From the NCBI RefSeq assembly GCF_023674465.1, contig NZ_CP098400.1, positions 2,942,801-3,006,800 on the forward strand: DNA of 64,000 bases, written 5' to 3'. Below, piece by piece: positions 18,722-29,400 of this stretch. Within the stretch, counting starts at the first letter, position 1; each line of letters starts with the position of its first letter. Source of the stretch: Xiashengella succiniciproducens. Its GTDB lineage: Bacteria; Bacteroidota; Bacteroidia; Bacteroidales; Marinilabiliaceae. The notes beneath the pieces were generated by a model, which ran no database searches, had not been told where the DNA came from, and saw only the letters and a list, made by a program, of their open reading frames with translations. The translations under genes and the position numbers were made by a program.

Positions 18722-18808
18722 GCTGTTTATGAATTGCCAAGACTTTAGGCTAAAAGCCTAAGGCTACAAAACTAAAATTTAGTATTTTAGCAGTTCTTTA
18801 TAAACAGT
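18722..18808 (+). other. Three-stem structured element upstream of cysS
   Basis: An outer stem (CTGTTTAT at 18723-18730 with ATAAACAG at 18800-18807, extended by a G-T and two A-T pairs) encloses two hairpins. The first is CTTTAGGCT/AGCCTAAGG with an AAA loop (18743-18763). The second is CTAAAAT/ATTTTAG with a TTAGT loop (18772-18790). The outer stem ends 6 bp before the cysS start codon. It could be a cis-acting RNA structure, or the end signal of the preceding gene. I know no family it matches. Confidence 0.5.
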
Positions 18809-18814
18809 CATTTT

Positions 18815-20293
18815 ATGAGTTCCTTAGAGTTGAAGATTTTCAATACCCTTTCAAGGGAAAAAGAGATATTTAAACCCATAAATCCTCCTCACGTCGGACT
18901 TTATGTATGCGGCCCGACTGTCTATGGAGATGCACACCTGGGTCATGCACGTCCTGCAATCACCTTCGATATCCTTTTCAGATACCTGTCTCATCTCGGT
19001 TACAAAGTTCGCTACGTTCGAAACATTACTGACGTGGGGCACCTTGAGAACGACGCTGATGAAGGCGAGGATAAGATCGCAAAAAAAGCCAGACTTGAGC
19101 AAATGGAACCCATGGAAGTGGTACAGTACTTTACCTCAAGGTACCACGATGCCATGCATCTTCTGAACGTTAAGGATCCTTCCATAGAACCAAGGGCTTC
19201 AGGTCATATTATCGAACAACTGCAATTGGTTGATACCCTCCTGGGAAAGGGCTATGCATACGAGAGCGAAGGTTCGGTTTACTTTGACGTCGAACGTTAC
19301 CATAAAGACTATAATTACGGAAAACTATCTGGCCGCGTATTAGAGGAGCTGTTTAGTACCACACGCGAACTTGAAGGTCAGTCAGGTAAGAAAAACAGTT
19401 TTGACTTTGCCCTCTGGAAAAAGGCTTCGCCAACTCACATTATGAGATGGCCGTCGCGTTTCAGCGACGGCTTCCCGGGCTGGCATCTGGAATGTACTGC
19501 AATGAGCACCCGCTATCTGGGCGAGCAGTTTGATATTCACGGTGGTGGCATGGACCTTTTATTCCCTCACCACGAATGCGAAATAGCTCAGGCTACGGCT
19601 GCCAACGGACAGGGGCCGGCTCGCTACTGGATGCACAATAATATGATAACTATCAATGGACAGAAGATGGGTAAGTCATTGGGTAATTTCATTACTCTTG
19701 ACGAGTTCTTCTCAGGTAGTCACAAGCTGCTTGATCAGGCTTACTCTCCTATGACTATACGATTCTTTATCCTGCAGGCTCACTACCGTAGCACGGTTGA
19801 CTTCTCAAATGATGCACTACGTGCTGCCGATAAGGGAGTCAAGCGCCTGCTTGATGCAGTGGCAGCAATCGACAGGATCAGACCAGGAGGCAACAGCGAT
19901 TATGATGTTGCTAGCTTCAGAAAAGATTGTTATACTGCACTCAACGACGATCTCAACACTCCCATACTTATCGCTCACCTGTTTGATGCTGTCAAGGCAA
20001 TCAACTCAGCTGTTGATGGAAAGCTGTCCTTTACCGCTGAGGACCTTGCATTATTCAGGGAATTAATACACACGATGGTTTTCGATATCCTTGGACTTAA
20101 GTCAGAGGAAGCTGCATCAGGTGAATCAACCGAAACCATTGAAGGTCTGATGGATCTATTGCTCGAGCTCCGCAAAGCTGCAAGAAGCAACAAGGACTGG
20201 GCGACCTCAGATATGATACGCGACAAACTCGCAGATATGGGTATAGTTGTCAGAGATGGGAAGGACGGTGTGAGCTGGGAATTTAACAGATAA
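18815..20293 (+). CDS. cysS: Cysteine--tRNA ligase
   Basis: Charges tRNA-Cys. The 492-residue class I synthetase has the zinc cysteine and HIGH-type motif in [18 protein letters not shown] (C32, HLGH at 41-44). It also has [13 protein letters not shown] with further zinc ligands, [14 protein letters not shown] and the KMSKS-type loop KMGKSLGNF (about 284-292). The C-terminal DALR-type helical domain follows. Length is normal. It is preceded by an unusual three-stem element that ends 6 bp from the ATG. The downstream glutaminyl cyclase begins 11 bp after the stop, so the two are likely co-transcribed. Confidence 0.97.
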   Translation: MSSLELKIFNTLSREKEIFKPINPPHVGLYVCGPTVYGDAHLGHARPAITFDILFRYLSHLGYKVRYVRNITDVGHLENDADEGEDKIAKKARLEQMEPMEVVQYFTSRYHDAMHLLNVKDPSIEPRASGHIIEQLQLVDTLLGKGYAYESEGSVYFDVERYHKDYNYGKLSGRVLEELFSTTRELEGQSGKKNSFDFALWKKASPTHIMRWPSRFSDGFPGWHLECTAMSTRYLGEQFDIHGGGMDLLFPHHECEIAQATAANGQGPARYWMHNNMITINGQKMGKSLGNFITLDEFFSGSHKLLDQAYSPMTIRFFILQAHYRSTVDFSNDALRAADKGVKRLLDAVAAIDRIRPGGNSDYDVASFRKDCYTALNDDLNTPILIAHLFDAVKAINSAVDGKLSFTAEDLALFRELIHTMVFDILGLKSEEAASGESTETIEGLMDLLLELRKAARSNKDWATSDMIRDKLADMGIVVRDGKDGVSWEFNR

Positions 20294-20304
20294 ACCTGCA
20301 ACGG

Positions 20305-21300
20305 ATGCTCAGAATCTTTTCAATATTAGCTTGTACAACAGTATTGTACACTTCTTGCAGCCTTAAAGGCAGTACTGGCAACGGTCAGGTTGAAGCAACA
20401 GAAGATATATCAACAACTACCCCTGATTTTATTGCCGACTCAGCATACCAATACATTGCCGACCAGGTAAGTTTTGGACCAAGGGTTCCCAACACAAAGG
20501 CTCATCTTGAATGCTCCGAATACATTGCCAGTAAGTTGGAGTCTTTTGGTGCGAAGGTGACCATCCAGGAAGCTGAAGTTAGTGCCTTCGATGGTACTAG
20601 ACTGAAGATTCGCAACATCATTGGAGAGTTCCAGCCAGAAAAGAGCAGCCGAGTCATGCTTTTTGCGCACTGGGATTCTCGTCCATTTGCTGATCATGAT
20701 CCGGATCCGACAAAACGTGACATTCCTATTGAAGGAGCTAACGATGGAGCCAGTGGCGTAGGAGTATTGCTTGAAATAGCACGCCATCTGGCAGCTTACC
20801 CGACAAATCCGGGTATAGACATAATTCTTTTCGATGCAGAGGATTACGGTCAGCCGGACCACAGGTCTCTGCCTTATCAACCTGACTCCTGGTGCTTAGG
20901 AAGCCAGTATTGGGGCAAGAATCCTCACAAAAAGAACTACTACGCCCGCTTTGGAGTACTGCTCGATATGGTTGGTGCAAAGAATGCTCTTTTTTACAGA
21001 GAACAATATAGCGAACAAACGGCCTTGCGCTGGGTTGATCGTATCTGGAATATCGCCAGAGATCTGGGTTACGGGGGTACTTTTGTATTTGGAAAAGGAG
21101 GAATGATTACTGATGATCATGTTTATGTAAACCGTCTCAGAGGCTTCCCCTGTGTCGATATTATACAATATGATCCGACTTCCAGGACAGGCTTTGGAGC
21201 ATACTGGCACACACATGACGATACAATGGACAACATTGATCGTAATACACTTAAAGCCGTCGGACAGACAGTGATGGAGCTTATCTACCGGGAGAAATGA
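20305..21300 (+). CDS. Type II glutaminyl-peptide cyclotransferase (M28 fold) lipoprotein
   Basis: Converts N-terminal glutamine of exported proteins to pyroglutamate. The 331-residue protein begins with a short signal ending at a cysteine (LYTSC, C18), so it is probably an inner-membrane-anchored, periplasm-facing lipoprotein. The zinc-binding M28 fold is shown by [44 protein letters not shown] and the C-terminal [13 protein letters not shown]. These segments closely resemble the Porphyromonas-type glutaminyl cyclase, more than ordinary aminopeptidases. In Bacteroidota many proteins cut by signal peptidase I expose Gln, giving this enzyme a broad role. It overlaps rnhB by 4 bp (ATGA). Confidence 0.88.
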   Translation: MLRIFSILACTTVLYTSCSLKGSTGNGQVEATEDISTTTPDFIADSAYQYIADQVSFGPRVPNTKAHLECSEYIASKLESFGAKVTIQEAEVSAFDGTRLKIRNIIGEFQPEKSSRVMLFAHWDSRPFADHDPDPTKRDIPIEGANDGASGVGVLLEIARHLAAYPTNPGIDIILFDAEDYGQPDHRSLPYQPDSWCLGSQYWGKNPHKKNYYARFGVLLDMVGAKNALFYREQYSEQTALRWVDRIWNIARDLGYGGTFVFGKGGMITDDHVYVNRLRGFPCVDIIQYDPTSRTGFGAYWHTHDDTMDNIDRNTLKAVGQTVMELIYREK

Positions 21301-21917
21301 GAAAGTCTGGGAATAAAGTATTAAAAAATAGTTTTAGTCCGGATCTTGTGGAGGCCGGCTGTGATGAAGCTGGCCGTGGATGCCTGGCTGGTCCCGTTTT
21401 TGCTGCTGCTGTAATACTCCCCCGCGATTTCAACCACCCCCTGCTAAATGACTCAAAACAATTGACACACCGCCAACGCACCTTGTTGCGTAAAGTAATT
21501 GAATCTGAAGCCTTGAGCTGGGGAGTTGCTATGGTGGATAACCAAGAAATTGACAGAATCAACATTCTCAATGCTGCCATCAAGGCCATGCATCTGGCTA
21601 TACGCCAGCTGAAGCAGGAGCCTCAGCTGTTACTCATTGACGGTAACAGATTTAAAGAATATAATAATATTCCACACCATTGCATAGTCAAAGGAGACTC
21701 ACTTTTCCAAAGTATAGCAGCTGCATCTGTTCTTGCCAAGACCCACCGCGACGAATATATGCTTGAACAACACCAGAAATACCCTGTTTACCAGTGGGAT
21801 CAAAATAAGGGTTACCCAACCCAGAAACATAGAGATGCGATTGCTGTATATGGGATCAGCCCGCTGCATCGCCTCAGCTTCAGACTGGAAGACAAACAAC
21901 TAAGTTTATCCTTATAG
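21297..21917 (+). CDS. rnhB: Ribonuclease HII
   Basis: Removes ribonucleotides from DNA and cleaves RNA-DNA junctions. The 206-residue protein has the signature [16 protein letters not shown] with catalytic D23 and E24, the third acid in LLIDGNRF, and [22 protein letters not shown] with the last catalytic acid. The start ATG overlaps the stop of the glutaminyl cyclase gene, which points to translational coupling. Length is normal. Confidence 0.95.
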   Translation: MRKSGNKVLKNSFSPDLVEAGCDEAGRGCLAGPVFAAAVILPRDFNHPLLNDSKQLTHRQRTLLRKVIESEALSWGVAMVDNQEIDRINILNAAIKAMHLAIRQLKQEPQLLLIDGNRFKEYNNIPHHCIVKGDSLFQSIAAASVLAKTHRDEYMLEQHQKYPVYQWDQNKGYPTQKHRDAIAVYGISPLHRLSFRLEDKQLSLSL

Positions 21918-21953
21918 ATAATTTACATACATATAATTATTCAAATAATTCAA

Positions 21954-24104
21954 ATGAAAAAGCTTATTGCTGCAATTCTGATCCTTACCCTACTAATTAC
22001 ACCCAAGCTCAAGGCAGATGAAGGCATGTGGCTCCTTCCCCTTATCAAGGAGCTTAATATTGAGACCATGCAGAGCATGGGGCTTGAACTTACAGCTGAG
22101 CAAATCTATAGCATCAACGAGTCAAGCCTGAAAGATGCAATCGTGATCTTCGGGGGCGGTTGTACCGGATCTCTCATTTCTAACAAAGGTCTTGTACTTA
22201 CCAATCACCACTGTGGATATGAGCAGATTCAACAATTGAGTTCACTTGACCACAACTACCTTGAGAACGGCTTCTGGGCATCATCTTTTAAAGATGAGCT
22301 ACCTGCTCCGGGCCTCAAAGTCACCTTTATTAAAGAAATTAAAGAGGTGACTGAAAAGGTTCTTGCGGAGGTCAAACCAGATATGAGTTTTGATGCCAGG
22401 AATACAACCATTGACAATGCCATTAAAGCTATTGTGGCAGAGCAGGGAGGAGACAGTTTTGAAAAAGCGCAGGTAAAGCCATTCTTTGCCGGTAATCGTT
22501 ACTACCTGATTATCACACAGGAATTCAGGGATGTTCGCTTCGTGGGAGCACCGCCGGTTTCCATTGGCAAATTTGGCCATGATACCGACAACTGGGTTTG
22601 GCCTCGTCATACCGGAGACTTCTCACTGTTCAGGGTGTATTCTGATGTCAATGGAAACCCGGCAGACTATTCACCCGACAATATTCCATACCAACCCATC
22701 CATCACCTTCCGGTCTCTCTAAAAGGATACCAACCTGGCGACTTCAACATGATAATGGGATTCCCTGGATCAACCGACCGTTATCTTCCTTCCTGGGGAA
22801 TAGAGGAGCGTATGGAGATTTACAATAATGCTCTTATTACAGTAAGGGGTGATAAGCTTGAAATACTGGCTGAAGCCATGGCTGCTGACCCAAAGATTAA
22901 ACTACAATATGCAAGTAAGTATGCACGCAGCTCCAACTACTGGAAGAATAGTATTGGAATGAATAAGGGTTTGAAGGACCTTAAGGTTATTGACAAGAAA
23001 AGAGCTCTTGAAGCAGAATTCGCTGAATGGGTTGCTGCATCTGAGGAACGAACAGCCAAATACGGTAAGCTCCTTAAAGAGCTTGAAGAAGCGTATACTA
23101 CCCGCAAGGATGTTTACAAAGCTGCTATTACTTTTAGGGAAACTATGAGGAGTGGCACCGAGATCCTGAGCTTTGCCTATAATGCAGAAAGACTTGAAAA
23201 GGCTCTAAAAGACAATAAGGAAAAAACAATAAAAAGCGTCACCGATGCTTTGCGTGAGAATGCTGAGGATTTCTTTAAAAACTATGATGCTGCAACAGAC
23301 CAGAAAGTCTTTGCTGCAATGATGAGGAGATACAAAGCTGATATTGATCCTAAGTACTATCCTTCTTTCTTCAAAGATGTGGAAAAGAAGTACAAGGGAG
23401 ATTTCGACTTATTTGCCGCAAAACTATTCAAGGGCTCTCTCTTCGTGAACAAGGATACCTATCTGGACTTCCTTGAAAAACCTACATTGAAAGCTTTGCA
23501 GGCTGATCCAATCTATACTGTAGCTCTATCAGCAATGCAACAGAATGAAGAGATTTTAAAACTTAATAATAACTCAGCAGATCGGGTAGAAAATGCCAAC
23601 AGACTATTCATGGCAGGTTTGATGGAAATGAATCCTGAAAAGAGCCTTTACCCGGATGCAAACTTTACTCTTAGACTAACCTACGGTAAGGTAGGTGACT
23701 ATGAACCAAGAGATGGTGTTATTTACAAATATTACACTACACTAAAGGGTGTAATGGAAAAGGAAGACCCAAACAACTTCGAGTTTATCGTTCCCGAAAA
23801 GCTCAAGGAATTGTATAATAACGCTGATTTCGGTCGTTACGCTGCTGCTGACGGCAAATTATATGTAAACTATATTAATGACCTTGATATCACCGGAGGT
23901 AATTCAGGAAGTCCGGTGATTAACGGAAAGGGTGAACTTGTAGGTCTGGCCTTCGACGGTAACTGGGAGGCAATGAGTGGGGATATAGCTTTCGAGCCCG
24001 AGTTGCAAAGATGTATCAACGTGGATATTCGCTACGTGCTCTTTATAATCGACAAATTTGCAGGGGCTACTAACTTAATTGAGGAACTTAGCATAGTTGA
24101 ATAA
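21954..24104 (+). CDS. S46 family dipeptidyl-peptidase, DPP7-like
   Basis: A periplasmic serine exopeptidase that removes dipeptides from peptide N-termini. The 716-residue precursor has a signal peptide (about 1-21). Its chymotrypsin-like catalytic residues are H86 in LTNHHCGYE, an Asp in WPRHTGDFSLFR (probably D222) and S651 in TGGNSGSPV. The region between holds the large alpha-helical cap. Eighteen residues after the serine the protein has glycine (AFDGNWEAM, G669). In this family Gly there goes with DPP7 (hydrophobic P1) and Arg with DPP11 (acidic P1), so DPP7-type specificity is inferred. It lies between rnhB and folB on the same strand. Confidence 0.92.
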   Translation: MKKLIAAILILTLLITPKLKADEGMWLLPLIKELNIETMQSMGLELTAEQIYSINESSLKDAIVIFGGGCTGSLISNKGLVLTNHHCGYEQIQQLSSLDHNYLENGFWASSFKDELPAPGLKVTFIKEIKEVTEKVLAEVKPDMSFDARNTTIDNAIKAIVAEQGGDSFEKAQVKPFFAGNRYYLIITQEFRDVRFVGAPPVSIGKFGHDTDNWVWPRHTGDFSLFRVYSDVNGNPADYSPDNIPYQPIHHLPVSLKGYQPGDFNMIMGFPGSTDRYLPSWGIEERMEIYNNALITVRGDKLEILAEAMAADPKIKLQYASKYARSSNYWKNSIGMNKGLKDLKVIDKKRALEAEFAEWVAASEERTAKYGKLLKELEEAYTTRKDVYKAAITFRETMRSGTEILSFAYNAERLEKALKDNKEKTIKSVTDALRENAEDFFKNYDAATDQKVFAAMMRRYKADIDPKYYPSFFKDVEKKYKGDFDLFAAKLFKGSLFVNKDTYLDFLEKPTLKALQADPIYTVALSAMQQNEEILKLNNNSADRVENANRLFMAGLMEMNPEKSLYPDANFTLRLTYGKVGDYEPRDGVIYKYYTTLKGVMEKEDPNNFEFIVPEKLKELYNNADFGRYAAADGKLYVNYINDLDITGGNSGSPVINGKGELVGLAFDGNWEAMSGDIAFEPELQRCINVDIRYVLFIIDKFAGATNLIEELSIVE

Positions 24105-24122
24105 ACTATTTACACCGGGAGG

Positions 24123-24503
24123 ATGGAAAACCAAATTGCAACTATAGAACTTGAAGAAATGGTGTTTTACGCCTATCACGGCTGCTTTACTGAGGAGAAA
24201 GTGGTGGGCAATAAGTTTGTCGTAAACGTCACAATTAAGCATGATATTTCACATGCGAGGCACAGTGACAGGATACAGGACACAGTCAACTACGTAAGGA
24301 TTTACGAAGCTGTAAAGAAAGAAATGATGGTAAGCTCCAACCTCCTAGAACATGTGACGGGAAGGATTATCGACAACTTGTTTGATAACTTCCCGTCATT
24401 AACCTATGCTAAGATAAAGGTTTCCAAGATGAACCCGCCAATGGGAGGCCAGATGAAATGCGTCAGCCTTACTCTGGAGAAAGAAAAAAAAGCTCCATTA
24501 TAG
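24123..24503 (+). CDS. folB: Dihydroneopterin aldolase
   Basis: Folate pathway enzyme splitting 7,8-dihydroneopterin to 6-hydroxymethyl-dihydropterin and glycolaldehyde. The 126-residue protein matches the small tunnelling-fold family: IELEEMVFYAYHGCFTEEKVVGNKFVVNV (with the conserved Tyr-His-Gly), DTVNYVRIYEAV, SSNLLEHVTGRI (with the conserved Glu) and a late lysine in YAKIKVSKMNPP. A GGAGG stretch 3 bp before the ATG at 24123 is an unusually good ribosome binding site for this genome but sits very close. It lies 18 bp after the S46 peptidase gene. Confidence 0.93.
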   Translation: MENQIATIELEEMVFYAYHGCFTEEKVVGNKFVVNVTIKHDISHARHSDRIQDTVNYVRIYEAVKKEMMVSSNLLEHVTGRIIDNLFDNFPSLTYAKIKVSKMNPPMGGQMKCVSLTLEKEKKAPL

Positions 24504-24512
24504 GGCTTCTCC

Positions 24513-24543
24513 TTGCGTGGAAATAAAACTTTATCTATTTTTG
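24513..24543 (+). promoter_or_regulatory. Promoter of tRNA-Cys
   Basis: TTG at 24513-24515, 20 bp spacer, TATTTTTG at 24536-24543, matching the Bacteroidetes TTTG-N19-TAnnTTTG type. The tRNA begins 10 bp after the -7 box. Confidence 0.6.
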
Positions 24544-24552
24544 CGCTCCCAT

Positions 24553-24626
24553 GGTCGGTTGGCCGAGGGGTTAGGCAACGGTCTGCAAAACCGTGTACGG
24601 CGGTTCGAATCCGCCACCGACCTCCA
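24553..24626 (+). tRNA. tRNA-Cys (GCA)
   Basis: Acceptor GGTCGGT (24553-24559) pairs with ACCGACC (24616-24622); discriminator T, then an encoded CCA (24624-24626). The anticodon stem ACGGT/ACCGT encloses the loop CTGCAAA with anticodon GCA (24585-24587). The T-arm is GGCGGTTCGAATCCGCC. The U73 discriminator is typical of tRNA-Cys. It is followed by a hairpin terminator. Confidence 0.96.
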
Positions 24627-24630
24627 ACAT

Positions 24631-24664
24631 AAAAGGGTGCCTCAGCAGAGACACCCTTTTTATT
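24631..24664. terminator. Terminator after tRNA-Cys, convergent with gltX
   Basis: AAAAGGGTG (24631-24639) pairs with CACCCTTTT (24652-24660) and is followed by a T-run. It lies 120 bp past the gltX stop on the other strand. Confidence 0.75.
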
Positions 24665-24784
24665 TTCTATCCATTCAGAATCTACCTATCTAAAAAAGCT
24701 CCTTTGTGTAATACCTATTGTTATATACTGATATTACAACACTTATACTGCTGACAACTACAAGTCTTTCCGGCTTTATTCCAT

Positions 24785-26317
24785 CTAAACGGCCTCATAT
24801 CCCAGTTTGGCAACTGCATTGTCAAGACGACGCAAAACCTCATCCTTGCCAAGCATACCAATTATGGTGAAGAGATCCGGTCCAAACGCACCACCTGTCA
24901 TAGCAAGACGCAGGGCATTTGCAACCGCTCCAAAACCAAGGCCTTTTGCCTCCAGCAAGGCAGATGTCTTATGCTTAAGTTCCTCTGCATCCCAATTAGC
25001 CTCTGATGCAAATAGTCCCCTCAACTCCGCGATTAGTCCAGGTACTTCACCTTTCCAGCGCTTTTGCACCACCTTTTCATCATATCCAACCGGAGCCTCA
25101 AAGAAAAAGAAAGATTGCTCCCATAATTCAGCAACAAAATGTACCCTTTCCTTAACCAAGGCCACTACCTTTTCTACAAAGGCCAAATCAGTCTCAATGC
25201 CTCTGTTTTTCAAATATGGCATAAACAGTCCGGCCAATTCTCCGTCACTCTTTTTTATCAGATACTGTTGGTTAAACCACCTGGCCTTGGCCGGATCAAA
25301 ACGCGCCCCAGCTTTATTTACCCTTTCAAGAGAGAATATCTCTGCCAGCTCCTCCATTGAGAAAATCTCCTGCTCCGTTCCCGGGTTCCATCCAAGCAAT
25401 GCAAGGAGATTTACAACAGCCTCGGGGAAATAACCCGATTCCCTGTAACCTGAGGATATTTCGCCTGAAGGCGAAGTATATTCCAGCGGAAAAACCGGAA
25501 ATCCTTCCTTGTCACCATCCCTCTTACTCAGCTTCCCCTTACCGCTTGGCTTCAGTATCAATGGCAAGTGCGCAAATGCAGGCATTGTATCCTCCCAGCC
25601 AAATGCTCTGTACATAAGAATATGCAAAGGCAAGGAAGGAAGCCATTCTTCTCCCCTGATCACATGAGTTACCTTCATCAGATGGTCATCCACAACATTG
25701 GCAAGGTGATAAGTTGGTAGTTCATCGGCAGACTTATACAAAACTTTATCATCAAGGATATTGGTATGGAACACTACCTTTCCGCGTATCAGGTCATTGG
25801 CCTCGACTTCAACATCTTCGGGTATTTTAAAACGCATTACATAAGGTTCACCGGAACTCAGTTTTGCTTCAAGCTCTGCTTTGCTCATATTAAGCGAGTT
25901 TTTCAGACTTCCTCTTGTAGTTACATCATAGGCAAAAGTCTTACCCTCAGCTTCAGCCTTTTCACGTAGAGCATTAAGTTCCTCAGGTGTATCGAAGGCA
26001 TAATATGCCCAGCCATTTTCAAAAAGCATGTCAGCATACTGCTTGTAGATCTCTCTGCGCTCACTTTGCTTATATGGTCCGTAAGGGCCTCCTTCTAATA
26101 CTCCCTCATCAACCTTAATACCCAGCCACTTGAGTGACTCATTTATATATTCCTCTGCACCCGGAACAAAACGTGTACTGTCAGTATCTTCTATCCTCAG
26201 AATAAAAGTACCGCCATATTTCTTTGCCAGCAGATAGTTGAACAAAGCTGTACGAACTCCTCCAATATGAAGAGGACCTGTCGGACTTGGTGCAAACCTT
26301 ACTCTAACTGTATCCAT
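24785..26317 (-). CDS. gltX: Glutamate--tRNA ligase
   Basis: Charges tRNA-Glu. The 510-residue class I synthetase has the HIGH-type motif [19 protein letters not shown] (10-28), [19 protein letters not shown], the second signature GKLSKRDGD and the all-helical anticodon-binding C-terminal part. Length is normal. A promoter-like element sits 22 bp before the start. The gene is convergent with tRNA-Cys and divergent from the CotH gene. Confidence 0.97.
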   Translation of the reverse strand: MDTVRVRFAPSPTGPLHIGGVRTALFNYLLAKKYGGTFILRIEDTDSTRFVPGAEEYINESLKWLGIKVDEGVLEGGPYGPYKQSERREIYKQYADMLFENGWAYYAFDTPEELNALREKAEAEGKTFAYDVTTRGSLKNSLNMSKAELEAKLSSGEPYVMRFKIPEDVEVEANDLIRGKVVFHTNILDDKVLYKSADELPTYHLANVVDDHLMKVTHVIRGEEWLPSLPLHILMYRAFGWEDTMPAFAHLPLILKPSGKGKLSKRDGDKEGFPVFPLEYTSPSGEISSGYRESGYFPEAVVNLLALLGWNPGTEQEIFSMEELAEIFSLERVNKAGARFDPAKARWFNQQYLIKKSDGELAGLFMPYLKNRGIETDLAFVEKVVALVKERVHFVAELWEQSFFFFEAPVGYDEKVVQKRWKGEVPGLIAELRGLFASEANWDAEELKHKTSALLEAKGLGFGAVANALRLAMTGGAFGPDLFTIIGMLGKDEVLRRLDNAVAKLGYEAV

Positions 26318-26338
26318 TACTTATCTTATTAATACCTG

Positions 26339-26367
26339 CAAAGGTAACAAATAGAGTTACCCGACAA
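26339..26367 (-). promoter_or_regulatory. Candidate gltX promoter
   Basis: On the minus strand: TTG (26365-26367), 18 bp, then TACCTTTG (26339-26346), fitting TTTG-N19-TAnnTTTG with one base less spacing, 21 bp before the start codon. Confidence 0.5.
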
Positions 26368-26444
26368 GTTATCTCCCTTGCCATTTCTCAGGTTTACTAA
26401 CAAATAAATACTAAATTTAAACACTTATAACACATTCACCTATT

Positions 26445-29400
26445 ATGAAAGAAATCTACCTTGCAAGACTAATCAGTATTCTATCCCTCCTTCCTTTTCT
26501 TTGCATCCTCGTCCCGGCTGTTGCACAGGACCTTCCTCCAGTAGTGATATCAGAGTTTATGTCATCCAATTCTGTCACTATCGTAGATGAAGATGGGGAG
26601 TTTTCCGACTGGATTGAAATAAGAAATATCTCCGACAACCCTGTTGATATTGAAGGATGGGGTCTGACAGACAATGAAAATAATCCATTTAAATGGACCT
26701 TCCCAGCATGCATTCTGCAGCCGGGTGAATTTATGTTGGTATGGGCTTCCGGCAAAGACCGGAAGCCGGCACAAGGGACGCTTGTTAACGGATTAAGACA
26801 GCAAGTCTACAAGGGTATAACTGGAACATCTGTTAACGACCTTATTAGCAGTTCAAGTTATCCCGGAATGCCATCCAGCACAGAAATACTTACTGATCTT
26901 TTTGAGACAGGGGTAAATATAGATGACAACTATGGTCAAAGGGTCTACGGCCTTTTGAAGGCTCCCCAGACTGGCACCTATTATTTCTGGATCTCAGGTG
27001 ATGATAATAGCCGACTCTATTTAAGTTCTGATGAGGATCCACACAAAGTGGCCCTAATTGCTGAAGTACCTGAATGGACCAACAGCAGGGAATGGAACAA
27101 ATACGCCTCACAGAAATCCGGTGCAATCCTTCTGGAAGAGGGTAAGTATTACTTCATGCAGGCACTTATGAAAGAAGAAGGTGGTGGTGACCACCTATCA
27201 GTAGGCTGGCAACTTCCTGACGGAACACTTCAGCAACCTATGCCTGCAGACCAGTTCTACCTGGCTCCGGCCGAGCTGCACACCACTTTCTCAATATCGG
27301 CTGATGGTGAGACTCTTCTGATTAGCAATGCACAGGGTGAACCGGTACACTATGTGCCAGGAGTTGCACTACCCTCTGATGTCAGTTATGGGTCCATGGA
27401 CGGTCAGGAAGGATTCTTCTATTTCAACATACCTACTCCAGGAAGTGCAAATTCAGACCAGGGCTACAGGGAATTGTTCAACGGAAGTATTACATTCTCC
27501 AAACCTGGAGGATTCTATACCGAGCCTTTCGATCTTGTACTTAACACAGATGATCCAGAAGCGGTAATCTATTACACGGTGGATGGTTCTGAACCAGATC
27601 CTGCAAATCTGGGAGGTACTACTTACAGATATAAAAACAGTTATCCATGGGGCAGCCTTCTGGAGCGCTCATCCAGAACCTATGTGTATGAAGAACCTGT
27701 TAACATAAGGGATAGGAGCAATGATGCATATCAGATAGCAGGCATCAACACTTATTATGCAAACACACCTCGCCTGCCCTCTTCTCAGAAAATATTCATG
27801 GGGACTGTCATTAAGGCAAAGGCAGTAAAAGAGAATGCCCTCTCATTGTTTTCCGAGACCCACACCTATTTTATTACCGACAAGGGACGCAATCGTTATG
27901 ATCTTCCTGTGGTTTCAATTACTACTGATGAGGCAAACCTCTTTGACTACTACAATGGTATCTATGTGCCCGGTAAGTACGCTGACGACTGGGCAGCAGC
28001 AAACCCTGGGGAACAATGGAACGAAAGCCGCCCGGCAAACTACAACCAAAGGGGTGATGCCTGGGAAAGAAGGTCTCATTTTGAGTATTTCCCAACAAAT
28101 GGAGATCCTGCTTTCAGGCATAAAGTAGGACTTCGAATCCATGGTGGCTACAGCAGGGGCTTTTACCGCAAATCACTTCGCCTCTATGCCAGAACTGAGT
28201 ATGGATCAGGAAATACAATGAACTACCCCTTCTTTGGAGAACTTCCAGCCAGAGGTGACAGTACCATACATATTGAAAGTTTCAGACGTTTGTTGCTTAG
28301 AAATTCAGGTAATGATTATTATCTTACTTTGTACAGGGATGCCCTTATGCAGAGCCTTGCTAGCCACCTCCCAGTTGATGTGATGGGCTACAATCCTGTA
28401 GTACACTTTCTAAATGGAGAATACTGGGGAATTATAAATATCCGCGAGCGCTTCGACCAGCATTATGTAGCCAGTCACTATAGCTTACCTTCTGACGACA
28501 TAGCATTATTAGAAACGTTCGCAACAATTGACGAAGGTTATCCTGAAGACCGTGACAACTTCTTAGCTATTGTTGCTTACGCACAAAATAATGACCCGGC
28601 CAATAGCCAGCATTACCAATGGCTATACGAAAGAGTTGATGTAGATAACCTGGCGCACTATTATGCTGCCCAGATATATTTCTACAACACTGACTGGCCA
28701 CAAAATAATTCAACATTCTGGAGGTATAGAAATGGCACCTATAGCCCTGAGCTGCCCAAAGGTCATGACGGACGCTGGAGATGGATGCTCTTTGATACTG
28801 ATTTCGGAATGAGTATCTGGTCAGAAGACCATGCAAAAAATGCGCTTTCAAGGGTAATTAATGAGGCAACAGATCCGTCTTCAATAATTTTCAAGCGCCT
28901 GCTTAGAAATACTGATTTTAAGAACAAATTTATAAATGCTGTGGCCGATCAGCTTAATAGTGGTTTCCGCCCTCAATATATCCGCAAGAAAGTTGATGAG
29001 TTCAATGCCCGTCTGTCATCTTCAAGGAACGAACATTACCAGAGATGGATGGATGGCACTGACACAGGATCCTCTATCAAAAATTTCGGAGATAAGCGCA
29101 CACCATATGTAATCTCACATACTCAATCACAGTTTAATCTGAGCGGAACAAATGCAGTGACAGTCAACCGAGTTGGTGATGGAGGACTTGTTAAGATTAA
29201 CAGCCTTTTAATTGACAGCAGACTTCCAGGAATCCCTTATCCGGCAAGTCCATATCCATGGTCAGGAAACTATTTTAAGAGTGTTCCCATAACCCTGACA
29301 GCTATTGATCAGCCGGGATACCGATTCTCACACTGGGTTATAAACAACTCCAAATTCTATGACAGGACAGTGGTTTATGATGTCAATGGTGCTGTAGAGG

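Noticed and set aside
24807-25433. A 208-residue plus-strand frame opposite gltX
   Set aside because: Low-complexity Ser/Pro-rich antisense translation of a secure gene.
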